From Armatimonadetes bacterium Uphvl-Ar1 (lineage in GTDB: Bacteria > Armatimonadota > Fimbriimonadia > Fimbriimonadales > Fimbriimonadaceae), in contig CP021423.1 of NCBI GenBank assembly GCA_002162075.1, positions 1,178,001 to 1,242,000 on the forward strand: a stretch of DNA of 64,000 nt, given 5' to 3'. Below, one piece after another: positions 25,288 through 32,540 of the stretch. The translations under genes were made by a program, and so were the position numbers. Within the stretch, counting starts at the first letter, position 1, and each line of letters starts with the position of its first letter. The notes below the pieces were generated by a model. The model worked only from the letters and a program-made list of their open reading frames with translations, was not told the DNA's origin and ran no database searches.

Positions 25288-26262
25288 ATGATTGATTTGA
25301 TCAAGGAATTAGGCGAACCTTCAAAGCGCACCATCCTCGCGCTGATCAAAGCATCACCAAAAAGTGTTACCGATATTGTTGATGCGACCGGAATGAAGCA
25401 GCCGAATGTCTCAAATCACCTTGCTCGAATGAAGCAAAAGGGCATCGTTCGCTCATCGAAAGTCGGACGCCAGGTCTTTTATTCCCTTGCCTCAATTGAA
25501 ATCGCCGAAGCGCTCCAGGGACTTGTCAATGCTGACTTCGATTCTGCAAACTACCAAATCGAACTCAATGAGGAATTGGTAAAGCAATTTTGCCGCTCTG
25601 CAACCAATGGCGATGAATTGGAGTGCACCGCGATAGTTGACCGGCTCCTCGGCACTCGCCATGAAATCATTGACATTTATGAAGAGTTGTTCGGCAGTTC
25701 ACTTCAACTCATCGGAACCTGGTGGCAAGTCGGGGCAATTGATGTCGGCCAAGAGCATTTGGCGAGCGCAATTGTCGAACGGCTCATGGCCCGGGCACTT
25801 CATCACAGCGCACCACCAAAAACAACCGCCCTCGCGGCTGTCCTCGGGTGCCCTCCCGGCAACTGGCATTCGCTCGGGCTTCGCATGGTCAGTGACATGC
25901 TCCGCCTGAGCGGCTGGCGCAGTTATTTCCTCGGTGCAAATGTCCCGATTGAATCCTTCATTAGTGCCGTGCGAGAGCATAAACCCAAAGCCGTAATGTT
26001 CAGCTGTCCAATCGAAGAACAACTCCCCGAAGTTGATGGATTGCTCGCCGCTCTTGTGAATTACAGATCAGAAAATTACCCATTCACCATCGTGGCAGGG
26101 GGCTACGCAATCATTGTACGAAAGGAACACTACTTAGCGAACGGAGTTGATTTCGTTGGAGAAAACCTCAAGCATTTCCGGTCTGGCTTCATCGAGCAGA
26201 TTAGATCCGCCGACGATTCAATTTCTGAAGCCCCGAAAGTCCGTAACGGCCACAAAAACTAA
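25288..26262 (+). CDS. ArsR-type regulator fused to a CarH-like B12-binding light sensor
   Basis: A 324-residue protein. Residues 1-75 form an ArsR-type winged helix (VTDIVDATGMKQPNVSNHLA as helix-turn-helix, then a wing at VRSSKVGRQVFYSL). Residues 95-175 match the four-helix cap of B12 photoreceptors, and about 180-310 a Rossmann B12-binding domain. The light-sensing signature W-x9-EH is exact: Trp146, Glu156, His157. His194 in GNWHSLG is the likely lower cobalt ligand. Characterised CarH/LitR proteins carry a MerR-type DNA domain, so this combination is unusual. It probably represses in the dark with adenosylcobalamin and releases on light. Target genes are unknown; the divergent acyl-CoA dehydrogenase is one candidate. 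It has its own terminator. Confidence 0.85.
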   Translation: MIDLIKELGEPSKRTILALIKASPKSVTDIVDATGMKQPNVSNHLARMKQKGIVRSSKVGRQVFYSLASIEIAEALQGLVNADFDSANYQIELNEELVKQFCRSATNGDELECTAIVDRLLGTRHEIIDIYEELFGSSLQLIGTWWQVGAIDVGQEHLASAIVERLMARALHHSAPPKTTALAAVLGCPPGNWHSLGLRMVSDMLRLSGWRSYFLGANVPIESFISAVREHKPKAVMFSCPIEEQLPEVDGLLAALVNYRSENYPFTIVAGGYAIIVRKEHYLANGVDFVGENLKHFRSGFIEQIRSADDSISEAPKVRNGHKN

Positions 26263-26276
26263 GCAAACACAAACTC

Positions 26277-26313
26277 AAATGACCCTGAATCATCAACTGA
26301 TTCAGGGTCATTT
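26277..26313. terminator. Bidirectional intrinsic terminator
   Basis: Perfect 16-base arms (AAATGACCCTGAATCA at 26277-26292, complement at 26298-26313) with a five-base loop, between the convergent ArsR/B12 gene and rplT. Confidence 0.88.
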
Positions 26314-26332
26314 CACTCTAAAAGCTGTCGAG

Positions 26333-26680
26333 TTAGCCGACAACGGTTTTGACGAATGAGCTGAATGCTTTGGGATCGTGGATCGCCATTTCACTCAACA
26401 TCTTGCGGTTGACGTCAATCCCTTTGGATGCCATCGCATGGATCAACTGACCATACTTCACGCCCTCAAGTCGGCAAGCTGCCGAAATTCGGGCAATCCA
26501 AAGGCGACGAAAATCGCGCTTCTTAGCTCTACGGTCTCGAAAAGCGTATTGACCGCTCTTCATTACCTGTTCGTGGGCATTCTTAAAAACATTCTTCTTG
26601 CGACCGTAATAACCTTTGGCCTGCGAGAGAAGTTTCTTATGCCGTTTGTGGCGCATCAATCCGCGCTTTACACGTGCCAT
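26333..26680 (-). CDS. rplT: 50S ribosomal protein L20
   Basis: A 115-residue, strongly basic protein needed early in 50S assembly. The opening MARVKRGLMRHKRHKKLLSQ and AKGYYGRKKNVFKNA, plus the later FRRLWIARISAACR, are the L20 signature. It is the last gene of the infC-rpmI-rplT operon, 92 bases after rpmI. In many bacteria L20 represses this operon by binding its own mRNA, and the 92-base gap could host such a site, though no convincing fold was worked out. Confidence 0.97.
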   Translation of the reverse strand: MARVKRGLMRHKRHKKLLSQAKGYYGRKKNVFKNAHEQVMKSGQYAFRDRRAKKRDFRRLWIARISAACRLEGVKYGQLIHAMASKGIDVNRKMLSEMAIHDPKAFSSFVKTVVG

Positions 26681-26772
26681 TTCTTCTGTATATCCTCGTT
26701 TGTTTTTTGTTTTTCGTACCAGTTCCCAGCCAATGGGCGGTGATGGTAGAGGTCGGGGCTAAGCACCCTGAA

Positions 26773-26970
26773 TTATTTCAGGGCGAGCAGTCGCTTGATT
26801 CGCGGCAACTCGGTTTTGCTGAGCGGTTGGGCTTGATCCAGACGGCGCTTTTGGCTTCCCGACTTGTGGAAGAACATGTGATTGTTGCCGGAACTACGGC
26901 GCATGATCTTCCCCGAACCGGTGATCTTAAACCTCTTCGCTGCTGTCTTGTGTGTCTTCAGCTTTGGCAT
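26773..26970 (-). CDS. rpmI: 50S ribosomal protein L35
   Basis: 65 residues with the canonical [20 protein letters not shown] start and a basic body, ending LLALK. The first 44 bases lie inside the 3' end of infC in another frame, because IF3 has an extra acidic tail here. The start is fixed by the invariant N-terminus. Translation is probably coupled to infC. Confidence 0.96.
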   Translation of the reverse strand: MPKLKTHKTAAKRFKITGSGKIMRRSSGNNHMFFHKSGSQKRRLDQAQPLSKTELPRIKRLLALK

Positions 26971-27532
26971 CTTTCTTTTGGCTCCCGCCAGTTGACTTGG
27001 GGCTAATGACCATAACCATCTCTCGACCGTTCAAGATCGGAGCCTTTTCTGGCTTGCCGTACTCCTCAAGTTCTTTCGCCAACCACAACATTTTCTCTTC
27101 CCCAATTTTGGGGTGAGCAAGCTGTCGGGGTCGGAATCGACAGACGACACGCACCTTATCTCCATTGGTCAAGAACTTTTTGCCCTTCACCATGGCCGTG
27201 TGCAAGTCATTCTCTGCGATGACCGGACTTATCTTTATACCCTTAACTTCCTGCGTCTTTTTCTTAGAGTCCTTCTTTAGCTTGTCTTGCTCATATTTGT
27301 ACTTGCCGTAATCGACAATTTTTGCCACTGGTGGTGAGGCGTTTGGCGCAACAAGCACCAAGTCAAGCCCCGCAGCTTCCGCAGCACGCAACGCATCTCG
27401 CGATGTCATTACCCCCAACTGGTCGCCTGTTCCACCAATCACCCGAAGGTCGTCATAGCGCAAAAGCCGCTTGTTGATCGGAGGACCAGGTTCAGGACGG
27501 GGACGTCCACGCCCGCGGAATCCCTTCTTAAT
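26927..27532 (-). CDS. infC: Translation initiation factor IF-3, starting at AUU
   Basis: Binds the 30S subunit and checks the start codon. Homology runs upstream of any ATG, GTG or TTG that suits: [20 protein letters not shown] is the IF3 N-terminus and lies before the TTG at 27463. The best start is ATT at 27532-27530, with AGGTG ending seven bases upstream, giving 201 residues. An AUU start is the classic autoregulated start of infC in E. coli. An extra basic stretch ([17 protein letters not shown]) precedes the core. The linker [19 protein letters not shown] and the C-domain are intact, followed by an acidic tail overlapping rpmI. Confidence 0.9.
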   Translation of the reverse strand: MKKGFRGRGRPRPEPGPPINKRLLRYDDLRVIGGTGDQLGVMTSRDALRAAEAAGLDLVLVAPNASPPVAKIVDYGKYKYEQDKLKKDSKKKTQEVKGIKISPVIAENDLHTAMVKGKKFLTNGDKVRVVCRFRPRQLAHPKIGEEKMLWLAKELEEYGKPEKAPILNGREMVMVISPKSTGGSQKKDAKAEDTQDSSEEV

Positions 27533-27580
27533 GGCTACGCACCTCGAGGCACACTGTCAAAATTGTCATGTTGACCACAC

Positions 27581-27610
27581 AGTATATCGTCGGCGAGCAT
27601 TCACTGTCAA
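27581..27610 (-). promoter_or_regulatory. Promoter of the infC-rpmI-rplT operon
   Basis: On the minus strand TTGACA (27605-27610) and TATACT (27581-27586) are 18 bases apart, the best -35/-10 pair in the window. RNA would start near 27574, giving a leader of about 40 bases to the AUU start with its AGGTG site. Confidence 0.75.
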
Positions 27611-27667
27611 ACAGGGCTCAGACTCAAAAGTTTCCAAAAAACCTCTCCCATCAAGACCTACCCGCGG

Positions 27668-29863
27668 ATGGGTAACATCAACAACGCCGTTATGATGGAT
27701 CATTGCCGCCGCGTCTGCGTCATCGGAGCCGGGACGATGGGGTCAGGGATTGCCGCCCACCTCGCCAATCTTGGTTTCGATGTAACCATTCTTGAACAAA
27801 CAAAGCAACTCGCCGACGACAAGCTGGCTCACGCGGCAAAACTCCGCCCGCCCCACTTCTTCCTTCCCGGAACCGCAAGCACAATCAAAACAGGATCGAT
27901 TTCTGAAGACCTTGATGCCATTCGCAATGCCGATTGGGTATGTGAAGCAATCATTGAAAAGCTTGACGCAAAAAAGTCACTCTTTGAACTGATTGACCCG
28001 CTCATTCGTGACGATGCGTTCGTATCCACTAATACAAGTGGACTCGAAATCAATCTCCTTATCGAAGGACGCTCCGATTCATTCCGACGCAAGTTCGTAG
28101 GGACTCACTTTTTTAATCCTCCTCGCTACCTCAAGCTCCTTGAACTGATTCCTACTCAGGAAACTGACCCGGCGGTAATTGATGCCTATGTCAAGTTTTT
28201 CCACGACTCTGCGGCTCGCCGATGCGTCGTCGTCAAAGACACTCCGGGTTTTATCGCCAATCGATACGGGATGTGGAGCATGTATCACGCCGTTAAAGTC
28301 GCCGAGAAACTCGGGCTTACCATTGAAGAAGTTGATGCCATTACTGGCCCATTCATTGGACGGCCAAAATCTGCCAGCTTCCGGCTCAATGATCTTGTCG
28401 GGCTCGACATCATGGAAGATATCGCCAAAAACCTCATCGAGCGATGTCCCCAAGATCCGCATACCGATGTCCTCCAGACTCCCAAAAGCATCGCGTATCT
28501 CATCGAAAAGGGATGGATTGGATCCAAAGCCGGACAAGGTTATTACAAGAAAGAGGGCAACCAATTCGTTAGTTTTGATCTCAAAACCCACGCATATCGT
28601 GAGACACTTTCCCCCAAACTGCCAACTCTGGATGAACTCGGACGGCTCCCATTTGGAGAACGCCTCCGAACCGCATTAGCTGATAAATCCGAAGTGGGAG
28701 AGTTTCTCCGTCTCTATCTCAAGCCTGCCCTCCAATATGCTGATTCAATCAAAGCCGAAATCGCTCATAACGTGCGCGACTTTGACCGAGTAATGCAGTG
28801 GGGATTCGGCTGGGAGCATGGCCCCTTCGCGACAATTGATGCTATTGGAGCCGAAAATCTCGAAATCTCCGCGCAGCCGTTTTACCAAGGCGCAGAAATC
28901 CAAAATAACGCGGGATCATACTTCACTCCAACTCCAGAACCAGAATTCGCGACGATTCAAGATTTCCCGATTTTGAGCCAACACGACGGATTCAATGTCC
29001 GGGATATGGGAGACGGCGTCCACGCTATTTCCACAACGAGCAAAATGGGGGTCATTGCCCCATCACTGGTCAGGTCACTTACTGAGTACCTCAATTCTGA
29101 AACAAGTCAGCGATTTGTTCTGACCAGCGAAGCCCGAGTATTCAGCGCTGGATTTGACCTGAAATTCTTTGTTGACCGCATTGAAGCCAGCGATTTCGAC
29201 GCCATTGACCAAGCCATCGCTGAATTCCAAAATCTAAACGCCACCATCGGTCGATTCCCCTCCGTTGCTGCCGTTTGGGGCTTCTGCATTGGCGGCGGAT
29301 TCGAACTTGCCGCAGGATGCACTTTAATCGCAGCTTCGCCAGAAACCCAAATTGGGCTACCCGAAGCCATCGTTGGGCTAATCCCCGGCGGAGCCGGCAA
29401 CGCGGTTATGCGCCTCCGTGCCCAAGCAGGCGGAGCAAAAAGGCTTGTGGAAGCGGCCCAACTTATCGCCACTGGCACGTTATCCACAAATGCTGATGAC
29501 GCTCGGAGAATTGGCTACCTTCGCGATGAAGACATCACCGTCTACCATCCAGATCGCCTGTTGACTGAAGCCAAAGCCCTTGTCCTCAAGGCAGAACCGC
29601 TTGACCGCCCAAGTTGGCAAGAAATTAATGGCCCCGTCAAAGGCATGATTGATCGAATGCAGCAGGAACTCGTAAAGTTAGGTGTCCTCAGCAATCACGA
29701 CCAAATCATCAATGACAAAGTCAAACACGTCTTCGCTGATGCAACCAACTGGGATGACGCCAACGCTCGGGAGCGCAAGGCCTTTGTTGATCTCTGTCGA
29801 GAAGGTCTGAGCCTTGCTCGAATGCGGCATATGCTCGAAAACAATAAACCCCTTCGGAACTAA
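27668..29863 (+). CDS. 3-hydroxyacyl-CoA dehydrogenase/enoyl-CoA hydratase fusion (FadN-like order)
   Basis: A 731-residue beta-oxidation enzyme. The NAD-binding domain comes first (VCVIGAGTMGSGIAAHL), then the family HFFNPPRYLKLLELI and KDTPGFIANRYG stretches and a second helical dehydrogenase domain (about 190-400). The crotonase domain is last (about 440-640), with FSAGFDLKFF and GFCIGGGFELAAGCTLI forming the oxyanion hole. This order is that of FadN, the reverse of FadB/FadJ. The true start may be the ATG pair at 27692-27697. It is followed after five bases by etfB, so oxidation and electron transfer share an operon. Confidence 0.9.
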   Translation: MGNINNAVMMDHCRRVCVIGAGTMGSGIAAHLANLGFDVTILEQTKQLADDKLAHAAKLRPPHFFLPGTASTIKTGSISEDLDAIRNADWVCEAIIEKLDAKKSLFELIDPLIRDDAFVSTNTSGLEINLLIEGRSDSFRRKFVGTHFFNPPRYLKLLELIPTQETDPAVIDAYVKFFHDSAARRCVVVKDTPGFIANRYGMWSMYHAVKVAEKLGLTIEEVDAITGPFIGRPKSASFRLNDLVGLDIMEDIAKNLIERCPQDPHTDVLQTPKSIAYLIEKGWIGSKAGQGYYKKEGNQFVSFDLKTHAYRETLSPKLPTLDELGRLPFGERLRTALADKSEVGEFLRLYLKPALQYADSIKAEIAHNVRDFDRVMQWGFGWEHGPFATIDAIGAENLEISAQPFYQGAEIQNNAGSYFTPTPEPEFATIQDFPILSQHDGFNVRDMGDGVHAISTTSKMGVIAPSLVRSLTEYLNSETSQRFVLTSEARVFSAGFDLKFFVDRIEASDFDAIDQAIAEFQNLNATIGRFPSVAAVWGFCIGGGFELAAGCTLIAASPETQIGLPEAIVGLIPGGAGNAVMRLRAQAGGAKRLVEAAQLIATGTLSTNADDARRIGYLRDEDITVYHPDRLLTEAKALVLKAEPLDRPSWQEINGPVKGMIDRMQQELVKLGVLSNHDQIINDKVKHVFADATNWDDANARERKAFVDLCREGLSLARMRHMLENNKPLRN

Positions 29864-29868
29864 CCCCT

Positions 29869-30608
29869 ATGAAAATTCTTGTTCCCATCAAACGGGTCAT
29901 TGACCCCTACGCGAAAGTTAAACCCCTGGATGACGGTTCCGGTCTCAACCTCTCCGGAGTTAAATTCGAAATCAATCCGTTCGACGAAATTGCCGTTGAG
30001 GAAGCCGTTCGACAGAAGGAAAAAAACTCCGAAATACAGATTATTGTCGTCAGCATTGGCGGCCCAGAATCCGAAGAGCAACTCCGAAAAGCGCTGGCTA
30101 TGGGGCCGATGAAGCTCTCCACATTGAAACGACAGACCAACTCGACCCAAGCATCGTCGCCAAGGAACTTGCCGCATTGGTCAAAGAGAAAAATCCGGCC
30201 GTGATCCTCATGGGTAAGCAGGCAACGGATAACGACAACAATCAAACCGCTCAAATGCTCGCCGCCCAGCTCGATTGGCCCCAAGCCACTTTCGCCAGCA
30301 AAATTGAGTTTACAGATGACAAAGCCAATGTCACACGGGAAACCGACACAGGCGAAGAAGTCCTCGCCATCCCACTCCCGTGCGTGATCACGACCGACCT
30401 CCGACTGAACGAACCAAGATTCATTCCTCTACCCGGAATTATCAAAGCTCGCAGCAAACCACTAACCAAATTGGAACGCCAAACCACCGATCAACCCCGA
30501 GTAGAAGTCCTGACATACACTGCACCCGCCACCCGATCCGCGGGCAAAAAAGTCGCGACCGTTGACGAACTCATTGCCGAACTTAAATCTAAAGGAGCAC
30601 TAGCATGA
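29869..30608 (+). CDS. etfB: Electron transfer flavoprotein beta subunit, interrupted by a one-base frameshift
   Basis: With EtfA it carries electrons from acyl-CoA dehydrogenases to the membrane quinone pool. The first 80 codons read MKILVPIKRVIDPYAKVKPL through RKALAMG, then the frame fails. Adding one G to the run at 30102-30105 restores ADEALHIETTDQLDPSIVAK and joins the second half (KEKNPAVILMGKQATDNDNN and the AMP-binding region) into a normal 246-residue EtfB. As printed, the first frame ends at 30204 and the second would begin inside it at 30177. An error at a G run is the likeliest cause. Confidence 0.88.
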
Positions 30609-31495
30609 ATCTCCTTCTGATTGCTTTCGATGCTGAAGATGCCGTCACTTGTGCCGCATTTGGTCAAGCATCCAACCACTCGTTCGACATCCTCCAGTTG
30701 ACCGGATCCCCGGCTACTCATCTTGGAGCAGGAAAAGTCATCAGCTTGGATCTGCCTTCTCTCCCGCCCGCTGACTATTTTGCCGCTGCCCTCAAACTAA
30801 TTGCCGAACCTTATGATCGAGTTGCTGCCGTTAGTTCCATGCGCGGAAAAGATGCTCTCCCTCGTCTCGCCGGATTGCTCGATTGGCCAATGATCTCCGA
30901 CATCACCGAAATCGTCGATGAAAAAACCTTTGTCCGCCCAATTCTTGCCGGATCAATTCTGACCAAAGTCCAGCTCAACCATCCCAAAGCTTTCCTCACA
31001 TTCCGACCCGCTGGCTTCCCCGCTCCAAATCTTGGAGGCGAAAGCCAAGTTGAATCAGTGAATCCAGAATGGATAGGTTCCTCCAAACGACTTTCTGAAT
31101 CACTCAGTGAAGGCGGACGACCTGACCTAGCCACTGCGAAAGTTGTAGTAAGCGGAGGACGTCCGCTCAAAGATGCTGAAACCTTCGAGAAGATCGTCGG
31201 TGGACTCGCCGACGCATTGGGCGGAGCCGTTGGCGCAACCCGGGCCGCCGTCGATTCTGGAATCGCCGCAAACGAACTTCAAGTCGGTCAAACTGGCAAG
31301 ATCGTCGCCCCTGATCTTTACATTGCTGCCGGAATCAGCGGCTCAACCCAGCATATGGCCGGAATCAAAGATTCAAAAATCATTGTCGCGATCAACACCG
31401 ACGGCGATGCGCCCATCTTTGATATTGCCGACTACGGTTTAGTTGCCGACCTTTTCGACGCCTTGCCCGAACTTACGCAAAAGCTCCAGAAGTAG
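30605..31495 (+). CDS. etfA: Electron transfer flavoprotein alpha subunit
   Basis: The FAD-binding partner of EtfB, 296 residues. The C-terminal FAD domain is clear: VVSGGRPLKDAETFEKIVGG, GAVGATRAAVDSG, VGQTGKIVAPDLYIAAGISG, STQHMAGIKDSKIIVAIN and DAPIFDIADYG. It has a real ribosome site (AAAGGAG eight bases before the ATG), as expected for an internal operon gene, and overlaps etfB by four bases. Its 3' end overlaps the convergent serine hydrolase gene by 23 bases. Confidence 0.96.
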   Translation: MNLLLIAFDAEDAVTCAAFGQASNHSFDILQLTGSPATHLGAGKVISLDLPSLPPADYFAAALKLIAEPYDRVAAVSSMRGKDALPRLAGLLDWPMISDITEIVDEKTFVRPILAGSILTKVQLNHPKAFLTFRPAGFPAPNLGGESQVESVNPEWIGSSKRLSESLSEGGRPDLATAKVVVSGGRPLKDAETFEKIVGGLADALGGAVGATRAAVDSGIAANELQVGQTGKIVAPDLYIAAGISGSTQHMAGIKDSKIIVAINTDGDAPIFDIADYGLVADLFDALPELTQKLQK

Positions 31496-32540
31496 CCGCT
31501 TCCCAAGCTAAATCAAAAAACTCCGGTCGTGCTTGACTGATTTGCATATCACCGTCAACCGGATGGACTCGGTTTGTCAGCAGAGCCGCAAAGACCTTGG
31601 CATCGGGATCAACCCAAATACACGTTCCCGTGTATCCGGTATGTCCAAAGCTCCTCGCCCCAAACTTGACTCCAGAACTCGATCCAGCTGGTGACTTGGT
31701 ATCGAATCCAAGTGCCCGCGAAGATGCAGGAGAGCCCACATGAATCCAATCGCCAAAATCTGCTCCCAATACGTCTTGCCCAGCAGTGAGCACCTGTCCG
31801 AACTTCGCAACTCCTCCAATTGGCGCGAACAACCCCGCGTTACCACTCACCCCTCCCAGGATATAAGCAATCGGGTCATGTACCGTCCCGCAGATGAAAT
31901 CACCGACACTCCACTCCTCACCGCGCTCTCGAGCCAGTTCCCTTCGCCATCCCGGAGTTGCTTCTGTCGGAGCAATCTGACCAACCATATGCGGCCCCGG
32001 TCTGTATGTTGCTTCAATGCCGTGTCGTGAATAAAACTCCGAATGAACAAACTCGGCCAGATTTTTTCCCGATATCCGCTCTACAACCGCCATTAAATTG
32101 ACGAACCCAAGACATGAATATGCTGTTTTCTCGCCCGGTTTTGCCACTGGCCCCGATCCCAAAATTCGCGTTCGCGCCTCCGATGCATCTGTGACCTTGC
32201 CGGCCATCGCATCGTAAGGCTTGAGTCCACAGTCATGGAGAAGCAGGTTCCGGATTGTTCCCTCACCGAGCTTTGATTCCGGCAAAACATCGCGCACCGG
32301 CGTATCGAGTCGAATTTCACCCTTTCGGATAAGTTCATAAACCGCCATCGTCGTACTCATCACTTTAGTGACACTCGCCATGTCCCACCATGTCGAGGCG
32401 TCAACCCAATCCCCTCCGTACGACCGAGTACCCACCCAACCCATTTCAATCTTATCGGGAGTTCCGTAGCAGTAGGCTGCTCCCGGAAATGCCCGTTTTT
32501 CAATCCACCGCGTCAAAGCCACATCAATGAGATCACTCAT
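31473..32540 (-). CDS. Beta-lactamase-like serine hydrolase (class C/DD-peptidase fold)
   Basis: A 355-residue penicillin-binding-fold enzyme with Ser56-x-x-Lys59 (ASVTK), Tyr141 (AYSCLGF, where true class C enzymes have Y-x-N) and HTG at 300-302. Cys in place of the third-motif Asn argues for an esterase or D-amino-acid peptidase rather than an antibiotic-degrading beta-lactamase. No signal peptide is visible. Its start overlaps the GH20 stop by one base (TAATG), the last gene of the envelope operon, which suits a role in trimming cell-wall material. Confidence 0.85.
   Translation of the reverse strand: MSDLIDVALTRWIEKRAFPGAAYCYGTPDKIEMGWVGTRSYGGDWVDASTWWDMASVTKVMSTTMAVYELIRKGEIRLDTPVRDVLPESKLGEGTIRNLLLHDCGLKPYDAMAGKVTDASEARTRILGSGPVAKPGEKTAYSCLGFVNLMAVVERISGKNLAEFVHSEFYSRHGIEATYRPGPHMVGQIAPTEATPGWRRELARERGEEWSVGDFICGTVHDPIAYILGGVSGNAGLFAPIGGVAKFGQVLTAGQDVLGADFGDWIHVGSPASSRALGFDTKSPAGSSSGVKFGARSFGHTGYTGTCIWVDPDAKVFAALLTNRVHPVDGDMQISQARPEFFDLAWEAATSGAFA

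Noticed and set aside
26927..27463. infC starting at the TTG of 27463
   Set aside because: It would cut off conserved IF3 N-terminal residues (INKRLLR) and has no ribosome site; ATT at 27532 fits better.
31473..32540. Antibiotic-resistance beta-lactamase
   Set aside because: The third-motif Asn is Cys (YSC), there is no signal peptide, and it is embedded in a wall operon; a general serine hydrolase is more likely.
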